Assembly: GCF_001545115.1 (NCBI RefSeq)
Contig: NZ_FCNU01000023.1
Span: forward strand, 109,271-173,270
Origin: Candidatus Protochlamydia phocaeensis
GTDB lineage: Bacteria; Chlamydiota; Chlamydiia; Chlamydiales; Parachlamydiaceae
Reading direction: 5' to 3'
Length of the DNA: 64,000 nucleotides
Shown: positions 56,547 through 64,000 of the stretch, piece after piece
Layout of the letters: each line of letters opens with the position of its first letter
Position numbering within the stretch: the stretch's first letter is position 1
Notes under the pieces: generated by a model
Databases searched by the model: none
The model's input: only the letters and a program-made list of their open reading frames with translations
What the model was told of the DNA's origin: nothing
Program-made: the position numbers and the translations under genes

Positions 56547-56812
56547 ATGATTATATTCAGTCCTTTTACTTGCTCCACCTAGTTGCTTATTAGGCTTAGC
56601 AGTTTGATTGGATAGATTCAAAGAATTCAGGGGTAAAATTAGCGAATATAAGCAGCAAGCAAATTGAATTTGAACATCAAGATCAGCGGGTTATAAAGGA
56701 GGTTGTCCGCCACATTATTTAATACCATCCAACCGCTATGAGTAAGATGATAAGGGACTTATGTAGAAAATGCTACTGGATTTTACTGGAATTGAATGGT
56801 AAATTAGGAGAA

Positions 56813-57082
56813 TCATTGCACCGCTAGTGCACCATCAAAAAATTGAAATCTAGCATCTAAGCCTTCTTTAAAAGCTTCCTCATACACAATTGATGCTAAT
56901 GCTCTATCCTGCATTGCTTTACCTGTTGAATCAAAAATAATGACGCCTTTAGGATCTTCTCTTTTTGATGGGTGTTTTAATATAACTTCTCCAAGTTCGA
57001 AGACTTTACTTTGATCAATAGGGTTTAATTTTAATGCATGATGCAAATCTCCAACAGTTGCACATTGTTCTTTAATATCCGC
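56813..57082 (-). pseudogene. Ornithine cyclodeaminase C-terminal remnant
   Basis: The open frame reads ADIKEQCATVGDLHHALKLN then VFELGEVILKHPSKREDPKG and ends with FDSTGKAMQDRALASIVYEE plus a short tail. This is the last ~90 residues of the ornithine cyclodeaminase/mu-crystallin family. The NAD-binding core is missing and no valid start exists. The upstream end meets a quinol nitric oxide reductase remnant on the opposite strand at about 57083. Confidence 0.65.
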
Positions 57083-57333
57083 TTTTGGGGCCTCAACATC
57101 AGCCTGGCGCTAATGGTTATAATCGATCTTTTCCTCCAGGTCTCCTTCAGCTATATGACTCAATGGCAAATGGTTACTGGCATGCTCGGCATTTAAATTT
57201 TATTATAAATGGGCTTTTCCATACTTTGGAATGGATAAGATTAGTGCCGGATGCTTTGTTTATTCTAGTAGGTGTAATTCCTACTGTTACCGCAATTTTT
57301 ATCACGTATAAATATGGATTCAACAGTCGATGA
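57083..57333 (+). pseudogene. Quinol nitric oxide reductase (norB/norZ) C-terminal remnant
   Basis: FWGLNISLALMVIIDLF is followed, after a one-frame slip near 57133, by PPGLLQLYDSMANGYWHARH and then LFHTLEWIRLVPDALFILVG. This matches the last two helices of single-subunit NO reductases. Everything upstream is missing. The frameshift and missing start mark it as dead. Confidence 0.65.
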
Positions 57334-57466
57334 AAAATCAATTTAGAAAAGTATTAAAATAAATAGGAATTCCAAGATGCATTCTTGAATGCGAGATCAA
57401 ATTGCACTAAGCTTATTTTCAAATCCATGAGATTATGCTAATTTGAAAAATAAAACAGGATTCCTG

Positions 57467-58909
57467 ATGAAGGTCTTACTAACAGGCGCTAATGGTTATA
57501 TCGGCACCCGACTATTGCCTCTTCTTCTAGAAAAAGGCTATGAGGTTTATGCCCTTGTCCGTAGCAACAAACGGATGCAAGTTCCTGATAAATTTGAAAA
57601 ACAAATTCATATCATCCAAGCTGACTTGCTAGATGCTGAATCGTTAGAAACAATACCTAATGATATCGATATTGCTTATTATCTTGTTCATTCGATGAGC
57701 AGCTCTGTTGAAAATTTCACTTCGCTCGAAGCTAAATCGGCGACGCATTTTCGAGACCGGCTTTCTTGTACCAATGCTCGCCAAATTATCTATCTTAGTG
57801 GCATTGTCAACGATGAACAGCTCTCTCATCATCTCATGTCTCGTAAGAATGTCGAAACAATTTTGCGGCAAGGAAAAATCCCTGTTACAACACTCATGGC
57901 AGGAATTATCATTGGAGCCGGCAGCGCTTCTTTCGAGATTATCCGAGATCTTGTGGAGAAGCTTCCAATTATGGTTGCACCCAAATGGACGAAAAACCTC
58001 ACTCAACCAATTGCAATCCGTGATGTCCTAGATTACTTAATTCTTGTTCTAGATCATCCCGCTTGTCTAGGTAAACGATTTGAAATCGGCGGGCCCGATG
58101 TTCTTAGCTATAAGGAACTTCTCCTTGCATTTGCTCGCATCCGCGGCTTAAAGCGCTGGATTATTACTGTGCCTATATTGACACCAAAGCTTTCTTCGTA
58201 CTGGCTTTATTTTATAACCTCCGCAAGCTTTCCTCTTGCTCAATCACTAGTCGAAAGCCTTAAAAATAATGCCATTTGCAAAGAAAACAATATCCAAAAG
58301 ATCTTTCCCAAAGAGCTTTTGGATTTTAAAACGGCTGTTCGCCGCTCATTTAATTGTATTGAGGAAGATGATGTTCCTTCTAGTTGGAAAGATGCGATAG
58401 GAAATTCAAATCTTAATCCCGATCTTTCTACCTATGTGCAAGTCCCCCATTTCGGCACAGTTTTTGATATACAAATAGTTTCTTTCACTCAATCCCCAGA
58501 TGTAGTTCAAAAAAAAATTTGGTCGATTGGTGGAGATACTGGGTGGATATACATGAACTGGGCATGGAAGATGAGAGGATTTATCGATAAATTAGTCGGG
58601 GGTATTGGCCTTCGCCGCGGAAGAACACACCCAACGCGATTGAAAGACGGGGATGCTCTAGACTTTTGGCGTGTTCTGGTTGCAGATAGCAAAAACCGCC
58701 GCCTTTTGCTGTATGCTGAAATGAAACTTCCTGGCGAAGCATGGCTTGAATTCAAGATTGTCAACCACACCCTTTACCAAACAGCCACTTTTCGTCCACA
58801 TGGACTCTTGGGAAGAATCTATTGGTATGGGCTTTTACCTTTCCATCATTTGATCTTTCGAGGATTGGCTCAAGCCTTGATAAAATCTGATTATTGCATA
58901 GACGATTAA
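57467..58909 (+). CDS. SDR-type NAD(P)-binding protein with C-terminal DUF2867 domain
   Basis: It has 480 residues from ATG 57467, with AGGA six bases upstream. VLLTGANGYIGTRLLPLLLE is the Rossmann nucleotide motif, followed by YYLVHSM and QIIYLSGI typical of atypical SDRs. From about residue 330 a DUF2867 domain follows (GDTGWIYMNWAW, then LDFWRVLVADSKNRRLLLYA). This two-domain layout is common in bacteria, but the reaction is unknown. Confidence 0.85.
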   Translation: MKVLLTGANGYIGTRLLPLLLEKGYEVYALVRSNKRMQVPDKFEKQIHIIQADLLDAESLETIPNDIDIAYYLVHSMSSSVENFTSLEAKSATHFRDRLSCTNARQIIYLSGIVNDEQLSHHLMSRKNVETILRQGKIPVTTLMAGIIIGAGSASFEIIRDLVEKLPIMVAPKWTKNLTQPIAIRDVLDYLILVLDHPACLGKRFEIGGPDVLSYKELLLAFARIRGLKRWIITVPILTPKLSSYWLYFITSASFPLAQSLVESLKNNAICKENNIQKIFPKELLDFKTAVRRSFNCIEEDDVPSSWKDAIGNSNLNPDLSTYVQVPHFGTVFDIQIVSFTQSPDVVQKKIWSIGGDTGWIYMNWAWKMRGFIDKLVGGIGLRRGRTHPTRLKDGDALDFWRVLVADSKNRRLLLYAEMKLPGEAWLEFKIVNHTLYQTATFRPHGLLGRIYWYGLLPFHHLIFRGLAQALIKSDYCIDD

Positions 58910-58985
58910 GTTGTTTTTAGAGTGTTCTAGTCCTCTTTGAAAAATCTTCAGATGTTGTATGAAAGATGTACTGTCAGTGTTGAAT

Positions 58986-61541
58986 TTAGCGTGAGCTATA
59001 ATGCTTATAAAACCATTGTTTTACCACTTCTACCATCAGTAAGTACACGATCACCATGCTCGCCAGGATAAAAAAGAATAGCAACGGAGGTGCAACAAAT
59101 CCAAGAAACTTTCCTAAAGAAGTGAAGGGTAGCAAAATAGCTAATGATACTATTAAGAGAGAACAGATAGTGAGCCAAGGATTAGGGCGGCTCTTTAGAG
59201 GAATCTTGCGCGTGCGAATGACAAAGATAACGAGTACCTGCGTTGCCAATGATTCGATGAACCAGCCAGTATGAAAAAGAGCCTCCCCGGCTTGAAAAAC
59301 TGTGAGCATTACAAAAAAGGTCAGAAAATCAAAGATGGAACTGATGGGTCCAACGATCAGCATGAACTTTCGAATAAAGTTAATATCCCATTGTCTGGGG
59401 CGCATCAGGTATTCTTCATCGACATTATCCATTGGGATGGGAATTTCAGATATATCGTAAAGCATGTTATTAAGCAAAATCTGCGTGGGTAGCATGGGAA
59501 GAAAGGGAAGAAACAAAGATCCACCTGCCATACTGAACATGTTGCCGAAATTAGAACTGGTTCCCATCATGATATACTTCATAATGTTGCCAAATGTACG
59601 CCGCCCCTCAATAACCCCACTTTGGAGAACCCCCAAGTCATGTTCTAAAAGAATCATTTCTGCTGCATCTTTAGCAACATCAACAGCACTATCCACAGAA
59701 ATGCCGATGTCTGCAGAATGAAGTGAAGGAGCATCGTTAATCCCATCCCCAAGATATCCAACAGTATGACCTCGCTTCTTTAAAGCTAGAATGATCCGAT
59801 TTTTCTGGGCCGGAGTAACACGACAAAATAGATTAACACTTTCTACTTGTCCAACTAAGGCCTGATCATCCATTTTCAGGATATCCGCGCCCGTCAGAAT
59901 TCCGGTAATCGACAGTCCCAACTGTCCGCAAATATGTTCGGTCACAAGTTCATTATCGCCAGTTACTATCTTGACCGAGACTCCACTGGCAGCAAGGTGT
60001 TCTAAAGCCTTCTTCGCACTCTCTTTAGGTGGATCAAGAAAAGCAGCGAATCCTGAAAAAACAAGTTTTGCCTCATCGCTTACTACGATATGAGGGTAAT
60101 CGGTTTCTTCCTGACGCCAGGCAATCCCAAGTACTCGGAATCCCTCTCTTCCTAGAGAGTCAAATAGTGCTCGCACGATAGCCATCGCTGCATCATCTAA
60201 AGGGCGTAAATCAGTGTCACTTTCCCCTTCATAAGTTGTGCAAAGACGCAAGATATCTTCTGGAGCCCCTTTGATCACGAGCATTCTTTTCTGTCCATTA
60301 TCAACCAGTACCGAAACTCGACGACGTTCAAAATCAAAAGGCACTTCGTCAATTTTTCGCCAACCAGTCATATCGATCTCTTTATGTTCCAAGATCGCAT
60401 CATCCAATGGACTTTTCAATCCTGTTTCAAAAAAACTGTTCAGATAGGCCAACTCCAAAACTCTGTTGCTATTACGTCCAAGGCTGTCAATATGGCGCTC
60501 CAAATGAATACGTGCTTCAGTTAACGTACCTGTTTTATCCGTACAAAGCACATCCATACTTCCCAAGTTTTGTATGGAAGCGAGTTGTTTAACAATGACT
60601 CGTTTAGCCGCCATACGCTTTGCTCCCTTGGCAAGAGTCACTGAAACAATCATAGGAAGCAGTTCGGGAGTTAATCCGACCGCTAATGCTACGGCAAAGA
60701 TAAAGGATTCAAGCCATGGTCTATGGAAGAATGCATTGACTAGAAGAACAAACAGCACGAGAAAGATTGTAAAGCGCATGATAAGCAGTCCAAAGCTACG
60801 AATACCTTGTTCGAATGCATTAGGAGGAGCTTTGGCTATAAGACTGTCAGCAATATCGCCAAGCACTGTATTAGCACCGGTATTGCAAACTAATATTCTT
60901 GCCGTTCCGCTCACTACTGAAGTTCCTCGTAATACAGTATTGCTCGCTGATAGGATCTCAGCCTCATTAGGTAATTCGCCTGGTTTTTTCTCGACCGGAT
61001 ATGGTTCCCCAGTTAGAAGCGCCTGATTTACAAAAAAATCCTTTGCCTCCAATATGCGTCCATCACCAGGAACTAAGTCACCGGCAGCAAGTAGCACAAC
61101 ATCTCCAGGAACCAGCGAAGGAAGAGGAATCTCCTGAGATTTTCCATCTCGCAACACTTGCACATGCACTGTCACTGATTGACGTAATTTCTCGGCATCC
61201 TTACCGGCCTTATATTCCTGAATAAAATCCAGTGTGACACTCATGAAGACAATAAGCGAAATAATGATAAAGCTAGCGACATCCCCTGTGAGAGCTGATA
61301 TAGCACTGGCTACGAGCAGAATGATGACAAGAGGATTGCTAAACTTGGACAGAAACTGAAAAAGTAATGCATTTTTTCGCTGTGGATGAAATAGATTAGG
61401 GCCATAATGTACAAGGCGTTCAGAGACCTCGCTGCTTGTCAATCCGTCTGAGGTTGCCTTATAATATTGTAATAAAACTGTCAAATTCTGCTGCCAAAAG
61501 GCGGGTTCCTTGTCAAACTGCAGACTCACAATCCACCCCAT
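58986..61541 (-). CDS. mgtA: Magnesium-translocating P-type ATPase
   Basis: It has about 851 residues with P3B-ATPase motifs. [10 protein letters not shown] is the actuator loop, [11 protein letters not shown] the phosphorylation site, [17 protein letters not shown] and [16 protein letters not shown] the hinge. About 10 helices are present. It imports Mg2+ across the inner membrane. The start is unclear. ATG 61541 lies in the tail of a phosphoketolase remnant. GTG 61529 overlaps that remnant's stop as GTGA and begins [11 protein letters not shown], which may be the native start of a former xfp-mgtA operon. Confidence 0.92.
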   Translation of the reverse strand: MGWIVSLQFDKEPAFWQQNLTVLLQYYKATSDGLTSSEVSERLVHYGPNLFHPQRKNALLFQFLSKFSNPLVIILLVASAISALTGDVASFIIISLIVFMSVTLDFIQEYKAGKDAEKLRQSVTVHVQVLRDGKSQEIPLPSLVPGDVVLLAAGDLVPGDGRILEAKDFFVNQALLTGEPYPVEKKPGELPNEAEILSASNTVLRGTSVVSGTARILVCNTGANTVLGDIADSLIAKAPPNAFEQGIRSFGLLIMRFTIFLVLFVLLVNAFFHRPWLESFIFAVALAVGLTPELLPMIVSVTLAKGAKRMAAKRVIVKQLASIQNLGSMDVLCTDKTGTLTEARIHLERHIDSLGRNSNRVLELAYLNSFFETGLKSPLDDAILEHKEIDMTGWRKIDEVPFDFERRRVSVLVDNGQKRMLVIKGAPEDILRLCTTYEGESDTDLRPLDDAAMAIVRALFDSLGREGFRVLGIAWRQEETDYPHIVVSDEAKLVFSGFAAFLDPPKESAKKALEHLAASGVSVKIVTGDNELVTEHICGQLGLSITGILTGADILKMDDQALVGQVESVNLFCRVTPAQKNRIILALKKRGHTVGYLGDGINDAPSLHSADIGISVDSAVDVAKDAAEMILLEHDLGVLQSGVIEGRRTFGNIMKYIMMGTSSNFGNMFSMAGGSLFLPFLPMLPTQILLNNMLYDISEIPIPMDNVDEEYLMRPRQWDINFIRKFMLIVGPISSIFDFLTFFVMLTVFQAGEALFHTGWFIESLATQVLVIFVIRTRKIPLKSRPNPWLTICSLLIVSLAILLPFTSLGKFLGFVAPPLLFFFILASMVIVYLLMVEVVKQWFYKHYSSR

Positions 61542-61798
61542 TTCCAATTCCGGATTTCCGGCATGTCTTGGCCATATTTATCAATGTAAAGTTTGTGCTC
61601 GATGAGTTTTTTTCCGAACTATTTGCTTCAGATAGTCTCCCTTTGGAACCTAAATATAGTAAGCGATCAATCACATTTTGCACTAAGTGGAACCTATTTA
61701 AGTCATTCTGCACTCTAATGTCGAAGACTGTTATGACAGTTTCCTCTTCTTTATATCCTCGGAATCAGAGATTTTGGTTTGTCCGACGATAGGTCAGT
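61526..61798 (-). pseudogene. xfp: Phosphoketolase (xfp) C-terminal remnant
   Basis: Reading from 61798 gives LTYRRTNQNL, an in-frame stop, then [20 protein letters not shown] and [20 protein letters not shown]. After a frameshift near 61620 it gives [20 protein letters not shown] and IRNWKWGGL, ending at the TGA overlapping mgtA. This is the last ~90 residues of xylulose-5-phosphate phosphoketolase. The stop and the shift make it non-functional. Confidence 0.75.
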
Positions 61799-62458
61799 CC
61801 ATTCTGTAAAGTTAGATTCATCTCATATTGAATAGTGCCTTTATTGCCCGCAATCAAATAATCTTGAAGGTGAGAGAACCCGACATGTGAATATTTCTTT
61901 TGCTCTTCTTAAATGCGTTTTAAAAAATCTTGGATTTTTTTCCTATCAGTTTTTCCATTGCTTGAATTCTAAAAATCACGAAAAAATATTTTCAAAATTA
62001 ACGGCATCAGGTGGCTATTTTGCTTACAATAATTTTTAAATTGATCTAAAAATTTATTTAACACTTTTAATGCTTTTTGCTTATCGATCGCTTGTGTTTT
62101 TGTTGCTACCATAAATTTCTCCTAGCTCAGGCTTATTCTTAACATAGACGGTTTCGACGATAAATCGAAGATTTGGCAATCCATTCGAAAGAGAACACTC
62201 ATCAATCCAACCACGTCACTTAAAAATAATTATTAGAAATTTTAATCCTGTGAATGCTGTCGCGTGGTAAGACCTATTTTAGGTAATCGCATTCATACTG
62301 TAACGGATTGACTAGTCAATGTGAATGAAGGCTTTTTGATGTCCCGATATTCTAATTAACATTTTTTATCTAGTACAATATTAAGGATTTAATACACACG
62401 CCAGAAATTTTGATCCATAAAAGAGCATCAAAAACCATAAAAAAAATGAATCGATGTC
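61799..62458. other. Eroded intergenic region
   Basis: 660 AT-rich bases. Minus-strand frames between stops look protein-like in places (LQDYLIAGNKGTIQYEMN near 61830, LRFIVETVYVKNKPELGEIY near 62150) but are short and broken, with no family recognised. A perfect TTGACTAGTCAA palindrome lies at 62308-62319. One small ORF is listed separately. Confidence 0.35.
61969..62112 (-). CDS. Small ORF (47 aa) with a good ribosome site, doubtful
   Basis: AGGAG precedes ATG 62112 at good spacing. The product is basic and helical (IDKQKALKVLNKFLDQFKNY) and ends FFRDF. No homolog is recognised. It sits among broken genes and may itself be a truncated start. Confidence 0.25.
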   Translation of the reverse strand: MVATKTQAIDKQKALKVLNKFLDQFKNYCKQNSHLMPLILKIFFRDF

Positions 62459-63144
62459 ATGAAAACGATATATCACAAAGAAGACCATTTCCAAGCTGGA
62501 AACAGCATAAGTTGGCATGTCAGATGGACTCACTGTGCCTTTTGCTCTCGCTGGGGTATATTCGGTGCCGTCGCTGAAACTCATCTTGTAATCACAGCTG
62601 GCTTTGCCGAAATTGCAGCAGGCTCAATTGCTATGGATTTAGGAAGCTACTTAGCTGTTAAAAGTGACACAAAATATTTTGAGAGCGAAGCCAAGAGAGA
62701 GAACAGCCCGAAATTATCCACCAAACTCAGGCAGAAGAACAGGAAATATAGGATATATTTGCCAAATACGGTGTTTCCAAAAATGAATCATCATCTGTGG
62801 TGATAGCTCTTAAGCGAAATCCCACAGCATGAAAAGATTTCACGATGAAATTCGAACTCGGACTTGAAAAGGCAGATCCTTTTAGAGCTTTCCTAAAGCG
62901 CCTTCACAATTGCTTTTCTTATGTTTTAGGGGGTATTATTCCATTATTCCGCTATCTCTTAATGTCAGACTCTAATACAGCTCTCTTAATCTCTGCCTCT
63001 GCAACCCTTCTGGCATTATTCTGCTTCGGTCTTGTCAAAGGATACTTTATAGAGGTTTTTCTTTTTAAAAATAGTTTTCAAACGGTATTTGTTAGGGAAA
63101 TGGCTGCTGGAGCCACCTATTTGTTAGCAAAGGCAATATCGTAA
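62459..63144 (+). pseudogene. VIT1/CCC1-family metal transporter, multiply frameshifted
   Basis: The pieces appear in family order. First is HKEDHFQAGN. In a second frame comes MSDGLTVPFALAG, and back in the first GAVAETHLVITAGFAEIAAG then SIAMDLGSYLAVKSDTKYFE. A further shift gives DIFAKYGVSKNESSSVVIAL with in-frame stops beside it, and then MKFELGLEKADPFRAF and YVLGGIIPLFRYLLM to the C-terminal helix. Intact members export Fe2+/Mn2+. At least three frame changes and two stops show it is dead. Confidence 0.75.
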
Positions 63145-63349
63145 AGATATAAATTCTAAAAATACATTGACAGAAGGTTGTAATTGATCTCTCCTCCTAA
63201 TTAGGATCCACTCTCCAGTCGGGTAATTTCCTATAACTACCTTCCTTAAACATATAAATTAAATATTTATGTTGACATCAGAGTATGGTTATTCTAGCTT
63301 AATGAAAATTGACAAAATATTTATTGACATTTTTTTTAAAGGAGAAGCC

Positions 63350-63505
63350 ATGCTAGGCACAGTATTAATTGTCATCATAATTTTATTGCTTATTGGCGCT
63401 TTCCCATCATGGCCGCATAGTTCTGGTTGGGGATATGGTCCCAGCGGACTTTTGGGAACAATTTTAATTATTGTCCTTATTTTGTGGTTGCTAGGAAGAC
63501 TTTGA
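63350..63505 (+). CDS. DUF3309 small membrane protein
   Basis: It has 51 residues from ATG 63350, with a perfect AAAGGAG. Longer frames upstream have no ribosome site. Two hydrophobic stretches flank FPSWPHSSGWGYGPSG, the diagnostic DUF3309 centre. Such proteins are tiny inner-membrane proteins of unknown role, often in stress-related gene sets of environmental bacteria. Confidence 0.8.
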   Translation: MLGTVLIVIIILLLIGAFPSWPHSSGWGYGPSGLLGTILIIVLILWLLGRL

Positions 63506-63649
63506 AATTTGTTTGACATCCAATCTTGGGTAGATGTTATGTAAGACTGATATTCGTCTATGTTTATGTGTGGACTTATGATAAATTTTCTAAAAGCGAT
63601 TCTTTATGTTAGCGGTAGAACGAAGCCAATATGAGCAATGCGGGGTGAT

Positions 63650-63862
63650 ATGAAACATAAAAAAAAGAAAAGCAATAGTGATAATCCTAAACCTCTTAAT
63701 TTTGATCAGGACGAGGAAAAAGGACCTAGTGATCATTTAGAAAAAACATTTATGACTCCTTCTGAAGAAAGGGGCGACAATGAAGACGATCAATACTACG
63801 AAGAAGAAGAGGCTATCAGCCCAGAAGAAGTAAAAGAACGAAAAGAAGAAGATGATCTCTAG
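63650..63862 (+). CDS. Small charged protein of unknown function
   Basis: It has 70 residues from ATG 63650 (GGGGTG upstream; ATG 63638 is also possible). A Lys-rich head (MKHKKKKSN) leads into a very acidic Glu/Asp body. It is probably disordered. No family is recognised. Confidence 0.45.
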   Translation: MKHKKKKSNSDNPKPLNFDQDEEKGPSDHLEKTFMTPSEERGDNEDDQYYEEEEAISPEEVKERKEEDDL

Positions 63863-63866
63863 CTCT

Positions 63867-64000
63867 TTGTGGACTTGCCCCAATTTCTGGACCAGTTTTT
63901 AGGCGAAATTTTTCATTTCATTTTCCTCTAGGCAATGAGGTCTTTTTGGCTCTGCAGAGCCAAATTGACCGGGCTTTATTAATGCAAATTCATAGGGCGT
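63867..64000. mobile_element. Possible insertion-sequence terminus
   Basis: The transposase-like tail and the adjacent terminal-repeat-like sequence suggest an IS copy extending past the right edge. The other end is not in the window, so neither inverted repeat nor target duplication can be checked. Confidence 0.3.
63899..64000 (-). CDS. Probable transposase C-terminus at an insertion-sequence end (5' part outside window)
   Basis: The minus strand is open from the window edge to a TAA at 63899-63901. TPYEFALIKPGQFGS looks like the PYEF-type end of IS3/IS481 DDE transposases, followed by a charged tail (EENEMKNFA). Just beyond lies GTGGACTTGCCCCAATTTCT (63869-63888), which has the look of an IS terminal repeat. 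With only 33 residues visible, the family is not proven. Confidence 0.35.
   Translation of the reverse strand, partial: TPYEFALIKPGQFGSAEPKRPHCLEENEMKNFA

Noticed and set aside
57106..57500. Exact 16-base direct repeat GGCGCTAATGGTTATA at 57106 and 57485
   Set aside because: In a 64 kb window one chance 16-base match is not surprising, and the second copy encodes the normal Rossmann motif of the SDR gene.
61436..61792. Plus-strand 118-codon frame
   Set aside because: It is antisense to the mgtA start and the phosphoketolase remnant, whose protein matches explain the region.

Overview
The window looks like chromosome of an environmental (amoeba-associated) chlamydia, most likely family Parachlamydiaceae. 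The main reason is the tryptophan gene order trpR, aromatic amino-acid permease, trpD-C-F-B-A, kynU, prsA without trpE/trpG. This is the anthranilate-salvage layout known from Chlamydia caviae. Supporting signs are a Sel1-repeat protein, a collagen-like protein, and lineage-type paralogs with no recognisable enzyme family. Moderate-to-low GC and long AT-rich spacers also fit. No rRNA, tRNA or CRISPR array was seen. Genus and species cannot be fixed from the sequence alone.

Layout. 1-1404: 3'-truncated gene for a large protein with kinase-like motifs. 1484-10022: the trp salvage operon on the minus strand. Most junctions overlap by 4 to 23 bases, a repressor gene sits at the head, and a promoter plus 20-base operator palindrome lies in front. 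10184-14695: Sel1-repeat protein, secreted HAF-repeat protein, secreted unknown and a DsbA-like thioredoxin. 14921-25303: AGCS amino-acid carrier and MFS transporter (each preceded by a tiny ORF), DUF4268 protein, Dps, oxalate-decarboxylase-like bicupin, lipase-like hydrolase, Nudix hydrolase, FAD oxidoreductase and thioesterase. 25324-31399: a complete tripartite RND efflux system, with the outer-membrane factor divergent from pump and adaptor.

31400-39313 is rich in decay and repeats: a frameshifted collagen-like gene, a candidate small RNA, a CapA-like phosphoesterase, remnants of a Flp/Tad pilus locus beside an intact prepilin peptidase, a PAP2 phosphatase, and a BAAT-type thioesterase split at a tetranucleotide repeat. 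39391-41912 holds three neighbours from the acetyltransferase, nucleotidyltransferase and phosphotransferase folds used by aminoglycoside-modifying enzymes. 41963-55199 holds a methyltransferase with a signal peptide, secreted and membrane unknowns, a very large nuclease-helicase fusion, gamma-glutamyltranspeptidase, a chimeric pseudogene, threonine aldolase and two tandem paralogs.

55557-64000 is an accessory region. Intact genes (aldo/keto reductase, SDR-DUF2867 protein, Mg2+ P-type ATPase, DUF3309 protein) alternate with eroded pieces of ornithine cyclodeaminase, quinol nitric oxide reductase, phosphoketolase and a VIT1/CCC1 metal transporter. A probable insertion-sequence end lies at the right border.

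The best-supported functional unit is the trp operon. The permease would import an aromatic substrate. KynU would make anthranilate from host kynurenine, PrsA would supply PRPP, and TrpDCFBA would rebuild tryptophan, with TrpR controlling its own promoter.
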